A stretch of DNA of 64,000 nt from Actinomadura luzonensis (GCF_022664455.2 NZ_JAKRKC020000001.1:2237001-2301000); one strand, 5' to 3'. Shown: positions 49,086 through 56,740, counted from the first letter of the stretch. The notes: generated by a model not told the origin, from the letters alone. A program made the numbers and translations.

Positions 49086-49294
49086 TGCGTGAGCAGCCAG
49101 ACGAGCGCCCTTCCCTGGACGACGCCGCCCGGCAGGCCGAGCAGTCCCGCCGCCGCGCCGAGGCCGACCTGGCCCGCGCCCGCGAGCGGGCCCGGGCCTC
49201 TCGCGGCATCGCCGATCGGCTACGGCGCATGCGCGAGGACAACCACTTCGCGCGCATGTTCGACGAGGCGCTCGGAGGGGGCCGGCATGGCTGA
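49082..49294 (+). CDS. Small coiled-coil protein in lysis module
   Basis: 70 residues from ATG 49082. A long charged helix (QAEQSRRRAEADLARARERA) and C-terminal RRMREDNHFARMFDEALGGG. Recurrent companion of the preceding gene in actinophages; role unknown. Confidence 0.55.
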   Translation: MMREQPDERPSLDDAARQAEQSRRRAEADLARARERARASRGIADRLRRMREDNHFARMFDEALGGGRHG

Positions 49295-49634
49295 ACTCGT
49301 GCAGATCGCCGGCAGCGTGCTGATCTGCGTCTGCGCCGCGATGGCGATCGCCAGCGCCGTGGTGTACGGGCTGTGGGCCCGCTGGTGGACCTCGGTGGCC
49401 GGCCGGCACCTGTTCTCCTTCACCAGCGTGCTCGCCGGCGGGCTGACCCTGTGGTCGGTCCGGCTGATCGGCTCGCCCACGTTCACCACGGCCGAGCCCG
49501 GCGCCTGGCCTTACATCCGGCTGGCCGCCTTCACCCCGTTCGCCTGGGTGATCGCCTGGCGGCTGGTCCTGATCATCCGCGCCCAGTACGCCGAGCGGGC
49601 CCGCCGGCGCGACCACGACCGGAGGCAGCCATGA
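49287..49634 (+). CDS. Three-segment membrane protein (holin candidate)
   Basis: 115 residues from ATG 49287. Hydrophobic segments near 5-28 (VQIAGSVLICVCAAMAIASA), 42-60 (LFSFTSVLAGGLTLWSVRL) and 78-98 (LAAFTPFAWVIAWRLVLII). Position directly before the endolysin makes it a holin candidate. It overlaps the endolysin start. Confidence 0.55.
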   Translation: MAELVQIAGSVLICVCAAMAIASAVVYGLWARWWTSVAGRHLFSFTSVLAGGLTLWSVRLIGSPTFTTAEPGAWPYIRLAAFTPFAWVIAWRLVLIIRAQYAERARRRDHDRRQP

Positions 49635-50407
49635 AACTGGTGCAGGCCCGCTGGTACCACCGGGGCCGTATCTCCCCGATCCGGCTGATCGTCGTGCACT
49701 CCATGGAGTGGGTCGAACGTCCGACCACCGCCGAGGAGTGCGCGAAGATGTTCGCCACCATGAACCGGCAGGCCTCCGCGCACGCCTGCGTCGATGCCAA
49801 CAGCGTGGTGCGGTGTGTCCGCGACCAGGACACCGCCTGGGCTGCGCCCGGCGGCAACGCCGACGGCCTGCAGCTGGAGCTGGCGGGGTTCGCCCGGCAG
49901 ACGCGCGCCGAATGGCTGGACGCCTACGGCAAGGCGATGCTCGGCCAGGCCGCCGGCGTGATCGCCGGCTGGGCGCGCGCCCACAAGATCCCGGTCAGGC
50001 GACTGACCCGGGCGGAGCTGCGCGCGGGCAAGCGCGGGATCACCTCGCACGCCGACATCAGCGCCGTCTACCGCCGCAGCGACCACAGCGACCCGGGCGG
50101 CAACTTCCCGTGGGACGTGCTGCTGGATCTCGTCGCCGGCGAGCTCGGCGACGCCGCCGGCCGCGAGGAGGTCGAGGTGCCGGCGTGGAAGCGGCCGCTG
50201 TCGTGGCCACCCACCACCAAGGGCGACGACGTCAAGGTCTGGCAGCGGCAGATGCGCAAGCGCGGCTGGCGGCTCGACGTCGACGGCTGGTACAGCGGCG
50301 CCGACGGTGAGGCCTGCATGGCGTTCCAGGAGGAGAAGGGGCTCAAGGCCACCGGCGTGGTCGACGAGGCCACCTGGCGCGCCGCCTGGACCGCCCCGAT
50401 CACGTGA
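49631..50407 (+). CDS. Endolysin: N-acetylmuramoyl-L-alanine amidase with peptidoglycan-binding domain
   Basis: 258 residues from ATG 49631. The Amidase_2 (PGRP-like) domain spans about 1-165, with zinc ligands expected in RLIVVHSMEW and SDHSDPGGNFPW, and AHACVDANSVVRCVRDQDTA between. A PGBD_1 domain spans about 195-258 (VKVWQRQMRKRGWRLDVDGW, GVVDEATWRAAW). It cuts the peptide-sugar bond of host peptidoglycan at lysis. Confidence 0.88.
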   Translation: MKLVQARWYHRGRISPIRLIVVHSMEWVERPTTAEECAKMFATMNRQASAHACVDANSVVRCVRDQDTAWAAPGGNADGLQLELAGFARQTRAEWLDAYGKAMLGQAAGVIAGWARAHKIPVRRLTRAELRAGKRGITSHADISAVYRRSDHSDPGGNFPWDVLLDLVAGELGDAAGREEVEVPAWKRPLSWPPTTKGDDVKVWQRQMRKRGWRLDVDGWYSGADGEACMAFQEEKGLKATGVVDEATWRAAWTAPIT

Positions 50408-50453
50408 TCGACAGCTTGGCCTGGCTGTACCTCCTCCGGACGGCACGGGCCTT

Positions 50454-50478
50454 CACCTGCGGCACATCGCCGCAGGTG
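50454..50478 (+). terminator. Hairpin after the endolysin gene
   Basis: A perfect 10-bp stem CACCTGCGGC / GCCGCAGGTG with loop ACATC, 46 nt after the endolysin stop and before the next start at 50527. Confidence 0.5.
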
Positions 50479-50526
50479 CCTGATTTCCGCCCCGAGATGA
50501 GGGGCACGTCCCTGAAGGAGGGGCAT

Positions 50527-50802
50527 ATGCATCCCACCCCCAAGGTTCCCTTCACCGTGCGGTATCCACTGCTGGTGCGTGGCGGCGTCGCCCTGCTGCT
50601 GATGGGGCTGACCAGGCTCGCGGTCGCGCTCGGGTGGATCCCGCCGGATTGGGAACTGGATGAGACGGGCGTCGAGCAGCTGCTGGACGGCCTGTACGTC
50701 GGCTGGGCCTGGGTCAGCGGTCAGAGAAAGGTCACCCCGGTGGCCGACCCACGCGACGACGATGGTCGCCCGATGGTCGTGCAGGGATACGTCGAGCGAT
50801 AG
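50527..50802 (+). CDS. Small membrane protein, holin candidate
   Basis: 91 residues from ATG 50527 behind GAAGGAGGGG. One clear hydrophobic segment (LLVRGGVALLLMGLTRLAVA) and a second weaker one (GLYVGWAWVSGQ). The post-endolysin position fits a holin or lysis accessory; last gene of the late operon. Confidence 0.55.
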   Translation: MHPTPKVPFTVRYPLLVRGGVALLLMGLTRLAVALGWIPPDWELDETGVEQLLDGLYVGWAWVSGQRKVTPVADPRDDDGRPMVVQGYVER

Positions 50803-50858
50803 CCCAGCACGCCGCGACACAGTTCACAGCGCCGCCGTGGGCGGCCTGTGAACGCGAG

Positions 50859-50895
50859 GAGCCCCCGCCCGGTGACGACCGGGCGGGGGCTCTTT
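50859..50895 (+). terminator. Terminator of the late operon
   Basis: A perfect 15-bp stem GAGCCCCCGCCCGGT (50859-50873) / ACCGGGCGGGGGCTC (50878-50892) followed by TTTCG. It sits between the + strand late genes and the convergent minus-strand block. Confidence 0.85.
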
Positions 50896-50909
50896 CGTCG
50901 TGCGCGGGG

Positions 50910-51335
50910 TCAGAAGGGCGGCTCCTTGGACAGCTGCTGCCAGGGGTCGGCGTAGACCCAGCGCATCCACACCGCCTTGGCCGCGTTGTTGGCCAGCACC
51001 AGGGCCGCCTGCTCATCGGTCACCAGCTCGGCATCGGCCGGCGGCCCGGGGCCGTCGGTGACGGTGTACTCCGCCCGCATGGAGCGTAAATCATCCGAGC
51101 AGCGGCGCTGCTGCAGCTCGGCGATCACCGACGGCAGCATGTCGACCAGCAGCCGGGCGTCCTCGCCCAGCGATCGGATCTGCAGGTGCGCGGCGTCCAG
51201 CGCCGCCTCGACGGCGTCGAGGTCCACCGGCGGCTCCTGCTCGGGCTCCTCGCGCGGCCCCGGGTCGTGCATCGCGTCGACGTGCGCGTCCCACTCGCGG
51301 ATCTCGGCACGGTCGTCGTGGTCGCGCTCGTCCAT
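50910..51335 (-). CDS. Hypothetical protein, last gene of the minus-strand block
   Basis: 141 residues from ATG 51335. Acidic (for example REEPEQEPPVDLDAVEAALD) with a helical core. The start overlaps the upstream stop (TGATG), so the pair is coupled. A much longer open frame continuing upstream is a shadow of the low-complexity gene. No family recognised. Confidence 0.55.
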   Translation of the reverse strand: MDERDHDDRAEIREWDAHVDAMHDPGPREEPEQEPPVDLDAVEAALDAAHLQIRSLGEDARLLVDMLPSVIAELQQRRCSDDLRSMRAEYTVTDGPGPPADAELVTDEQAALVLANNAAKAVWMRWVYADPWQQLSKEPPF

Positions 51336-51595
51336 CACGCCGCTCCCGTCATCACGCGCATGCTGGCGGCGTCGGCCGCCGCGAGCAGCTCGTCGAGGCG
51401 CTCGTCCGTGAGGCGCACCATGATCTCGTCGTTGCCGCCGTAGACGAGGCGCACCCACCGGCCGTCGTCGCTCAGCTCGCGCTGGGCGAGGGCCAGGAGC
51501 CGGTCGAGGTCCTCGGCCAGCGCGTGCCGGCCGACGTAGCGCAACATGCCGCGGTGGTAGAGGATCACCAGCGAGACGATCGGGGGATGGGACAT
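51335..51595 (-). CDS. Hypothetical protein
   Basis: 86 residues from ATG 51595 behind GAAGGAG. LVILYHRGMLRYVGRHALAE and LAAADAASMRVMTGAA; mixed alpha/beta. Coupled to the next gene. No family recognised. Confidence 0.5.
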   Translation of the reverse strand: MSHPPIVSLVILYHRGMLRYVGRHALAEDLDRLLALAQRELSDDGRWVRLVYGGNDEIMVRLTDERLDELLAAADAASMRVMTGAA

Positions 51596-51699
51596 CGGGG
51601 TCTCCTTCGGTGAGCGCCGCGACCAGTCGCGGCGGGGTGGGCTGGCGCTTGCCGGGCGAGCGCCCGGCAAGCGGTCGGGCAAGCGGTCGGGCAAGCGGG

Positions 51700-53028
51700 T
51701 CACACCGCGGCGGGCGAGCGATCCGGCGAGCGCAGCTGGCGGACGTCGGCGAGCACGCCCTGGCGTTCCTGACGGATCTCGGCGAGCACCGCGCGGGCGC
51801 GCTGCTCCGACATCTGGCCGCCCTCGGCTTGGACGGCGGCCGCGGCCTCGGGCGCCCGCACAGCCGGGTCGGCTTCGAACAACCGCAGAATGATCTTCCG
51901 TTTCTCGCCGGCGGGCAGGTCGCCGGCGCGAGCGAGCCGGGCACGCGCGGCGCGCTCGGCCTCGGCCTGCCGCTCGGCCGCCTCCCGCTGGGCGCGGTCC
52001 CGCTCGGCGGCCAGGCGCTCGGCCTCGGCCAGCTCGGCGGCCGCCAGCCGCTCCGACTCCGCGCGCTCGGCCGCCAGGCGCTCGGCCCGGCGCGCTCGGC
52101 GGCCGCTGACGCTCGGCGGCGGCGCGGCGAGCGGCCGCCTCCTCGGCCGCTCGCTGCTCGGCCGCCGCTCGTCGGGCCGCCTCCAGGCGCTCGGCGCGCG
52201 CTTGCTCGGCCGCCGCCGTCTGCTGCGAGGCCGCTCGCTCGGCGCTCGCCCTCTCGGCCGCCGAGCGCTCGGCCTCCGCTCGCTCGGCCGCTGCCGCTCG
52301 CTCGGCCGCCGCTCGCCTCGGCCGCCAGACGCCTCGGCCGCCGCTCGCTCGGCCGCCGCTTGCCGCTCGGCCTCGGCCCGGGCGGCCTCTGCCTCGGCGA
52401 CCGCTCGCCGCTCGCCGGCGAGGCGCTCGGCCGCCGCTTGGGCGGCCGCTCGCTCCGCCGCTGCTTCCTGCTCGGCGCGCTCGCGCTCGGCACGCCGCCG
52501 CTCGGCGGCCGCCCGCCGCTCGGCCTCCAGCGCCAGCACGCTCTCGCGGCGGTCGCGCGCGCACTCGGAGATCAGGTGCACCAGCGCGCCGAGCGCGATC
52601 GGCGGCACAACGCTGACCACGATGACGAGGGTCACCAGCACGCCGCCGGCTAACTCGATCACTTCGGCCTCGACGAGGTGGTAGGCGGCGTTACCGATCA
52701 CGCCTACACCGATCGCGATGCCACTGTGCACCATGGCGTGCTGGCGGGTGGCTTCGGCGTAGGAGCGGTTGGTCGCGATGCGCGCTGCCACCGCGCCGTA
52801 GGCGTCGATGCACAGTGGCAGCAGCAGGCTCATCTTGAAGCTCACGCCGATCAGCGGCAGCTGCCAGTCGGCGAAGCCGGCGTGGCCGCCCAGCCCCTGC
52901 AGGGCGCTGAAGGACAGCACCACCGCAGCGGCGACGACAACCACCAAGCCGCCGCGCTCGATCAAGTCCGGCTGCTGCTGCGCGGGGCGGCTTGGCGTGG
53001 TCCCCGCGCTGGTCATAAGGTCTGACAC
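51700..53028 (-). CDS. DUF2637 / SpdB-like membrane protein with long Ala/Glu/Arg coil
   Basis: 442 residues from GTG 53028 behind AGGAG. The first ~150 residues hold four membrane segments (VVVVAAAVVLSFSALQGLGG, KMSLLLPLCIDAYGAVAARI, SGIAIGVGVIGNAAYHLVEA and GVLVTLVIVVSVVPPIALGA), the DUF2637 pattern known from actinomycete plasmids and integrative elements. A charged coil follows. Within it about 75 residues (near 230-305) become Arg/Pro/Ser-rich because the coil pattern moves to another frame and back. This looks like two compensating indels, natural or from sequencing. The C-terminal domain (GEKRKIILRLFEADPAVRAP, VLAEIRQERQGVLADVRQL) looks like a helix-turn-helix. Confidence 0.75.
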   Translation of the reverse strand: MSDLMTSAGTTPSRPAQQQPDLIERGGLVVVVAAAVVLSFSALQGLGGHAGFADWQLPLIGVSFKMSLLLPLCIDAYGAVAARIATNRSYAEATRQHAMVHSGIAIGVGVIGNAAYHLVEAEVIELAGGVLVTLVIVVSVVPPIALGALVHLISECARDRRESVLALEAERRAAAERRRAERERAEQEAAAERAAAQAAAERLAGERRAVAEAEAARAEAERQAAAERAAAEASGGRGERRPSERQRPSERRPSARRPRGRAPSERPRSRRRRPSKRAPSAWRRPDERRPSSERPRRRPLAAPPPSVSGRRARRAERLAAERAESERLAAAELAEAERLAAERDRAQREAAERQAEAERAARARLARAGDLPAGEKRKIILRLFEADPAVRAPEAAAAVQAEGGQMSEQRARAVLAEIRQERQGVLADVRQLRSPDRSPAAV

Positions 53029-53060
53029 GTCGGTCTCCTGGGGAAGGGGGATCGATCATC

Positions 53061-53092
53061 ACGGGCGCCCGGCGGAACCGGGCGCCCGTTTT
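53061..53092. terminator. Hairpin upstream of the DUF2637 gene
   Basis: A perfect 12-bp stem ACGGGCGCCCGG (53061-53072) / CCGGGCGCCCGT (53078-53089) with TTTT on the + strand side. For minus-strand transcripts it would lie in the 5' leader of the DUF2637 gene; the T-run suggests it stops + strand transcription. Confidence 0.5.
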
Positions 53093-53270
53093 GTCGTTCG
53101 AGAAGGCGGCACGCTACCGCGCGGCCGCGCGCCGGTGTGGGAGGCGCGGCCGCCGGCGGTATTCCTGAGGGGCGGCGCGGGGGTGGGTGGCATGGGTCCG
53201 CGCCGCCCCGGTCTGGTGGATGGGTGACCTCCGCCTGGCCCCTCCCGACCGAGGCGGAGGCCACCCGCCC

Positions 53271-53300
53271 GGCGCGCCGCCATTCCGCAGACGGCGCGCC
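53271..53300 (-). terminator. Hairpin after the minus-strand gene at 53314
   Basis: A 9-bp stem GGCGCGCCG (53271-53279) / CGGCGCGCC (53292-53300), just past the stop codon at 53314 on the minus strand. Confidence 0.45.
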
Positions 53301-53313
53301 GGGAGTCTTGAAC

Positions 53314-53928
53314 TCAGCTCACGGCCTTCATGCCGTGCAGCTCGACCACGCGGCAGGTGGCCAGCGCGCGGGCCTGATCGCGGATGGCATCCCACGCGAT
53401 GAAGACGTTTCGCTTGTCGAGCGCCGGCCACTGCGTGCCCAGCAGCGGCTCGTACAGGTCGGCCAGGACGCCCGCGCTCGTGCGTCCCGCGACGGTGTAG
53501 AGGGTGTAGTCGAGCTGGAGCATCGGGCACTGCTCCAGGGCCTTGGGTATGCAGGTCCAGCAGGTCGGCGGTGCGTTGGTGCGGCCGGAGTCGGGACCGG
53601 TCTGCTCGAGTACGGTGCTGGTGAGTAGCCAGGGGATCCGTCCGGTGAGCGGGTCGGTGGCCGGGTGGCCGCAGACCTGGCATAGCGCCCGGTCCATGCA
53701 GAGCTCCTGCCTCAGCCGGTTGAGCTTGCGCATGCGCTCCGAGCCGCGCCGATCTTGCCAGTCGCGCAGGTCGAGCACGCGGGCGTGCAGGATGCCGTGC
53801 ACCCAGTCACGGCGGCGCGGTTTGAGGTAGGTCAACCGCATCTCGTCAGCGTGCCGTTCGAAGGCGATCGGGTCGCTGACCAGCTCGTTGGCGTAGGCGA
53901 TGGTGTAGGGGACGATCGAGTATGTCAC
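53314..53928 (-). CDS. Hypothetical protein with zinc motif
   Basis: 204 residues from GTG 53928, overlapping the upstream gene by 4 nt. CQVCGHPATDPLTGRIPW and the later CWTC make a plausible four-Cys zinc site, flanked by basic helices (RGSERMRKLNRLRQELCMD). Similar short zinc proteins occur in actinomycete mobile elements, but no family is assigned. Confidence 0.55.
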   Translation of the reverse strand: MTYSIVPYTIAYANELVSDPIAFERHADEMRLTYLKPRRRDWVHGILHARVLDLRDWQDRRGSERMRKLNRLRQELCMDRALCQVCGHPATDPLTGRIPWLLTSTVLEQTGPDSGRTNAPPTCWTCIPKALEQCPMLQLDYTLYTVAGRTSAGVLADLYEPLLGTQWPALDKRNVFIAWDAIRDQARALATCRVVELHGMKAVS

Positions 53929-54173
53929 AGCCGCGCCCCCGCGTTCGCCTGGAACATCGCCAGGTTCAACATCCCGGCGTTCTCGCACGACAGCGACTGC
54001 ACGCCGGCGGGCCAGTCTTCCCGGCGGGCGTACCACTGAGGGGTAGAGCGGAACGTTCGGTCGGTCCCGAGCCGCCAGACCGTCCACCCCGGATGCGCTC
54101 GCATGAGCAGATCGATCATGGACTGTGCGTGATCCGGGTCGTCGTAGTAGGTGATCGTCTCCGCCGGCGTCAT
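53925..54173 (-). CDS. Hypothetical protein
   Basis: 82 residues from ATG 54173, coupled to both neighbours by 4-nt overlaps. Contains DDPDHAQSMIDLLMRAHPGW and TPQWYARREDWPAGVQSL. Function unknown. Confidence 0.5.
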   Translation of the reverse strand: MTPAETITYYDDPDHAQSMIDLLMRAHPGWTVWRLGTDRTFRSTPQWYARREDWPAGVQSLSCENAGMLNLAMFQANAGARL

Positions 54174-54418
54174 GACCCGCCCGCCGACTGCAGCAGCCAG
54201 ATGCGCACCCGGTTACGGACCGCCGCCTGGGTGAGTTCTAGCCAGGTCGGCGCGGTGACCTCCTGCTGGCACTCCTTCGCCAGCAGGGCCGGCGGCAGCG
54301 GTTCGATCCAGCGCGCGTGAAACCCGCCGCCCTGGTCCTGGGACACGGCGTAGTTCAGCAGAGCGGGCCGGACGAGAACGCCATAGGCGCCCGCTGCTTC
54401 CTGGTCGGGAGGAGCCAT
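54170..54418 (-). CDS. Hypothetical protein, first gene of the minus-strand block
   Basis: 82 residues from ATG 54418. Contains LLNYAVSQDQGGGFHARWIE and a helical C-terminus (TQAAVRNRVRIWLLQSAGGS). Its promoter region (54419-54509) is shared with the divergent PPOX gene and is AT-rich. Confidence 0.5.
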   Translation of the reverse strand: MAPPDQEAAGAYGVLVRPALLNYAVSQDQGGGFHARWIEPLPPALLAKECQQEVTAPTWLELTQAAVRNRVRIWLLQSAGGS

Positions 54419-54509
54419 CGTGCCCGCCTCTCGCGTCCAACTTGGATATGCATGTTTGACACTAGACTCGGGGAACATGGATATGCAAGCTGTCTGGGGA
54501 GAATGACGC

Positions 54510-54923
54510 ATGGAACCGGATCGAGCCCGAGCGCTCTTCGCTAACGAACGCATCGCCTGCCTCGCCACCGCATCAGCGGGCGCTGTCCCGCACGTCGTAC
54601 CCGTCACGTTTGCCCTGGTAGATGACCAGATCGTGATCGCCATCGACCACAAGCCCAAGAGATCGACGAACCTTCGACGCCTGCGCAACATCCACGAGAA
54701 CCCGCAGGTCAGCCTGCTGGCCGACTACTACGACGACGACTGGAGCCGCTTGTGGTGGGTGCGCGCCGACGGCGCCGCCGACATACATGAGGACGGCCCC
54801 GAGAGGGAGAGGGCCCTTGAGGCACTCGCCGCGAAGTACGAGCAGTACCGTCAGCACATCCCTGCAGGACCTGTCATCGTGACGTCGGTCGGCCGCTGGT
54901 CCGGCTGGGCGTACACCGAGTAG
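54510..54923 (+). CDS. PPOX-class (F420-dependent) flavin/deazaflavin enzyme
   Basis: 137 residues from ATG 54510. The split-barrel pattern FANERIACLATASAGAVPHV, then VPVTFALVDDQIVIAIDHKP and RLRNIHENPQVSLLADYYDD, with C-terminal GRWSGWAYTE, matches the small PPOX-class F420-dependent family. It probably reduces or binds a cofactor-dependent substrate; the substrate is unknown. It is a non-phage cargo gene next to a regulator. Confidence 0.78.
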   Translation: MEPDRARALFANERIACLATASAGAVPHVVPVTFALVDDQIVIAIDHKPKRSTNLRRLRNIHENPQVSLLADYYDDDWSRLWWVRADGAADIHEDGPERERALEALAAKYEQYRQHIPAGPVIVTSVGRWSGWAYTE

Positions 54924-54947
54924 GACAGGCACAAGTGAGGAGCACCG

Positions 54948-55733
54948 ATGGTGCCACCATTCCGGCGGATCGCCGACGACCTCCGCACCGAGATCCTCGA
55001 CGGCCGGCTCGCGCCGGGCGAAAAGCTGCCGTCCGAGAACGACCTGGCCAGCCGTTACGACACCACCCGGACGACCGTACGCAAGGCGATAGCTCTGCTG
55101 CGTGCCGAAGGGCACGTGGTGAGCTCCCAGGGCGCGAAGACGCACGTCCGCAAGCGGCCGGCGATCATGATGGTGTCGACGGGCACCCAGTGGCGGTCAC
55201 GCCGAGAGGGTGGCATCGCGAGCCTCAACGTCGAGCTCGCTGATCAAGGGTTCAACGCTGAGCAGCGGCTCGTCGAGGTCACGCAGGAGCCGGCCAGCGG
55301 CGAGGTGGCCGCTGCGCTCGGCCTATCCGGCGGGCAGGCCGTCATCGTGCGCCGTCGCGAGGTGCTCGTTGACGGAGAACCGATCCAGCTCAGCGACGGC
55401 TACTATCCCGCCGACCTCTTCGCTCGGACGCCGGTGGCCGAGGCCCGGCGCATCAAGGGCGGTGTGGCCGGCTACTACGAGGACGTGATGGGCGGTCGTA
55501 TCGCGCGGTTCGTGGAGCAGGTGTCCATCCGCATGCCAACTCCCGGTGAATCGGCCACCCTCCGCATACCGCCGGGTGTGCCCATCGCTCGCACCCTGCG
55601 AATCGCGTACGACGGCGAGGGCCGGGCCGTCGAGCTCCTGGACTCGGTGGTGCCGGGCGACGCGATCACGTTCGAGTACGTCATTGACGTGCCACCGCCG
55701 AAGCGTGCTCAGGAGGGATCCGCAGGGGAGTGA
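54948..55733 (+). CDS. GntR-family regulator with UTRA domain
   Basis: 261 residues from ATG 54948. The N-terminal winged helix shows RIADDLRTEILDGRLAPGEK, LPSENDLASRYDTTRTTVRK and AIALLRAEGHVVSSQGAKTH. The UTRA effector domain follows (VIVRRREVLVDGEPIQLSDG, IAYDGEGRAVELLDSVVPGD). Regulators of this build (KorSA-like) control actinomycete integrative elements such as pSAM2. It may regulate the PPOX gene 24 nt upstream, the minus-strand block or its own synthesis. Confidence 0.8.
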   Translation: MVPPFRRIADDLRTEILDGRLAPGEKLPSENDLASRYDTTRTTVRKAIALLRAEGHVVSSQGAKTHVRKRPAIMMVSTGTQWRSRREGGIASLNVELADQGFNAEQRLVEVTQEPASGEVAAALGLSGGQAVIVRRREVLVDGEPIQLSDGYYPADLFARTPVAEARRIKGGVAGYYEDVMGGRIARFVEQVSIRMPTPGESATLRIPPGVPIARTLRIAYDGEGRAVELLDSVVPGDAITFEYVIDVPPPKRAQEGSAGE

Positions 55734-55748
55734 TCACGGTTGGGCCTT

Positions 55749-55785
55749 TGGGAGATTTCTGGGAGAGACGATCATGATTGGGAGA
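55749..55785. repeat. Candidate integrase arm sites, attR side (3 x TGGGAGA)
   Basis: TGGGAGA at 55749-55755, 55760-55766 and 55779-55785. The first two have the same 11-bp spacing as the pair at attL. The 148 bp between the GntR gene and the att core hold no gene. Confidence 0.5.
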
Positions 55786-55881
55786 AACTGAAACGAAGCG
55801 AAATGCATCAGAACGGATGCAGAAATCGCCTCTACCAGCGCGTTTCTTGATCGCCCAGGTCAGGAAGATCCGGTGACTTAT

Positions 55882-55926
55882 CTGATAAGGAAGAGGTCCC
55901 AGGTTCAAGTCCTGGTAGCCCCACCC
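55882..55926 (+). repeat. attR core (45-bp direct repeat)
   Basis: Exact copy of 12168-12212, the 3' half of tRNA-Ile displaced by integration. The bases before it (TTAT) do not complete a tRNA, so this copy is not a tRNA gene. Confidence 0.95.
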
Positions 55927-55930
55927 AGCA

Positions 55931-55965
55931 AAAAAGGCCCGTTCCGGTTTGTCGGACGGGCCTTT
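55931..55965 (+). terminator. Former tRNA-Ile terminator
   Basis: AAAGGCCCGT (55933-55942) pairs with ACGGGCCTTT (55956-55965), right after the att core. It was probably the host terminator of tRNA-Ile before integration. Confidence 0.7.
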
Positions 55966-56452
55966 GTCGATTACCTGTGCCACCGAGGTCGGTCGGCTCA
56001 ACAGGCCCGCCTGTGCGTGATCCGGAGTCTCGCCATTTCTCGCCGGCTCCGCGCGCTTGGCGTTGGCTTGCACGTCGGCCTGGTCCGCTTGCCGGCAGCG
56101 GGCTTGACCGGGTACCCGGACGAGCTTGCCCTTGCATGGCCAACGGGGCAAGCACACGCTGACCATCGAGTTGCTGGCAAAGAGCGCCAGGACCGGGGTC
56201 CGATCCGAGTCCCCTGCGTGCGGGAGGCGGAGCGTTCATCGGCCTGCCACCGTTGGGCGCCACGATCGCCCTGGCGTGCAGGAAGTAGGCCATTCGGCCG
56301 GAACCGGCACTGCCACACGCGCAGACCGGTCAGCTTGTCCTTGGACGGGGTTTGCTCGCCCGTCCGGTCGTCGTAATCCTCGCCCTCCCTCCGGGGCCCG
56401 ATCTTCCCACCTGTCACGTCCAGGCAGAGCCAGGGTGGAGGAAGGGATGGAG
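55966..56452 (-). pseudogene. Decayed DNA with a possible Pra-like (element replication/excision activator) fragment
   Basis: About 490 bp with no intact gene. On the minus strand near 56430-56290 a fragment reads LDVTGGKIGPRREGEDYDDR followed by TGEQ, DKLTG and VWQCR. This recalls Pra-type activators of actinomycete integrative elements, which have a D-x-TGE...DK-TG...WQ-R pattern. It has no convincing start, and the frame then degrades into Arg/Pro-rich sequence. With the third att fragment at 56906 it fits a relic of an older element. Confidence 0.35.
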
Positions 56453-56740
56453 CTAAACGACCGCTCCCGAACCGCGAGAGGGCTTCGGGGGACGCTGAAG
56501 GCGCGCTACAGACCTGGGTACGAAATAGCAGGTAACGGCTGCCAGCACCCACGCAGTCCCGAGACCGATGCCGATCCACGAGATCATAAGTGGTGTCATG
56601 AAGGATGCATCGGCTTCGGCCGGCTCGACCGCCCGGGCATGCGCCCAGCTCTCCTTCACGCCCATCTGCATGAGGATGCTAGGAATGAGGATCAAGAGCC
56701 CGATCCCCATCAGCACCCGGCTGCACGCCCGTAAAATCAT
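56453..56740 (-). CDS. Small two-pass membrane protein
   Basis: 95 residues from ATG 56740 (AGGG 8 nt upstream). Two hydrophobic segments: VLMGIGLLILIPSILMQMGV and SWIGIGLGTAWVLAAVTCYF, with an Arg/Pro-rich cytoplasmic tail. It lies in the relic between two copies of the tRNA end, so it may be cargo of the older element. Function unknown. Confidence 0.5.
   Translation of the reverse strand: MILRACSRVLMGIGLLILIPSILMQMGVKESWAHARAVEPAEADASFMTPLMISWIGIGLGTAWVLAAVTCYFVPRSVARLQRPPKPSRGSGAVV

Larger units (their letters stand above)
12168..55926. mobile_element. Complete siphovirus-type prophage integrated in tRNA-Ile
   Basis: A 43.8-kb element bounded by the 45-bp att repeats. It carries integrase, repressor switch, early genes, HNH genes, terminase, portal, protease-capsid, connectors, tail tube, frameshifted tail chaperones, tape measure, tail tip and lysis genes, in canonical long-tailed phage order. 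No essential structural gene appears interrupted, so it could be inducible. The right end carries a minus-strand block with DUF2637 and a GntR/UTRA regulator more typical of actinomycete integrative conjugative elements. Confidence 0.93.

Noticed and set aside
52000..52500. Tandem GC-rich repeats considered as a CRISPR array
   Set aside because: Repeats are codon-level Ala/Glu/Arg coil repetition without uniform repeats and spacers; no cas genes nearby. No CRISPR array was seen in the window.
51335..52564. 409-codon minus-strand frame through the Ala/Glu coil region
   Set aside because: It lacks its own start and membrane domain; its coil part is better explained as the shifted middle of the DUF2637 gene. 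Only the last 86 codons (from 51595) are kept as a gene.
55882..55926. Second tRNA-Ile gene at attR
   Set aside because: Only the 3' half is present; no acceptor 5' strand or D-arm upstream.
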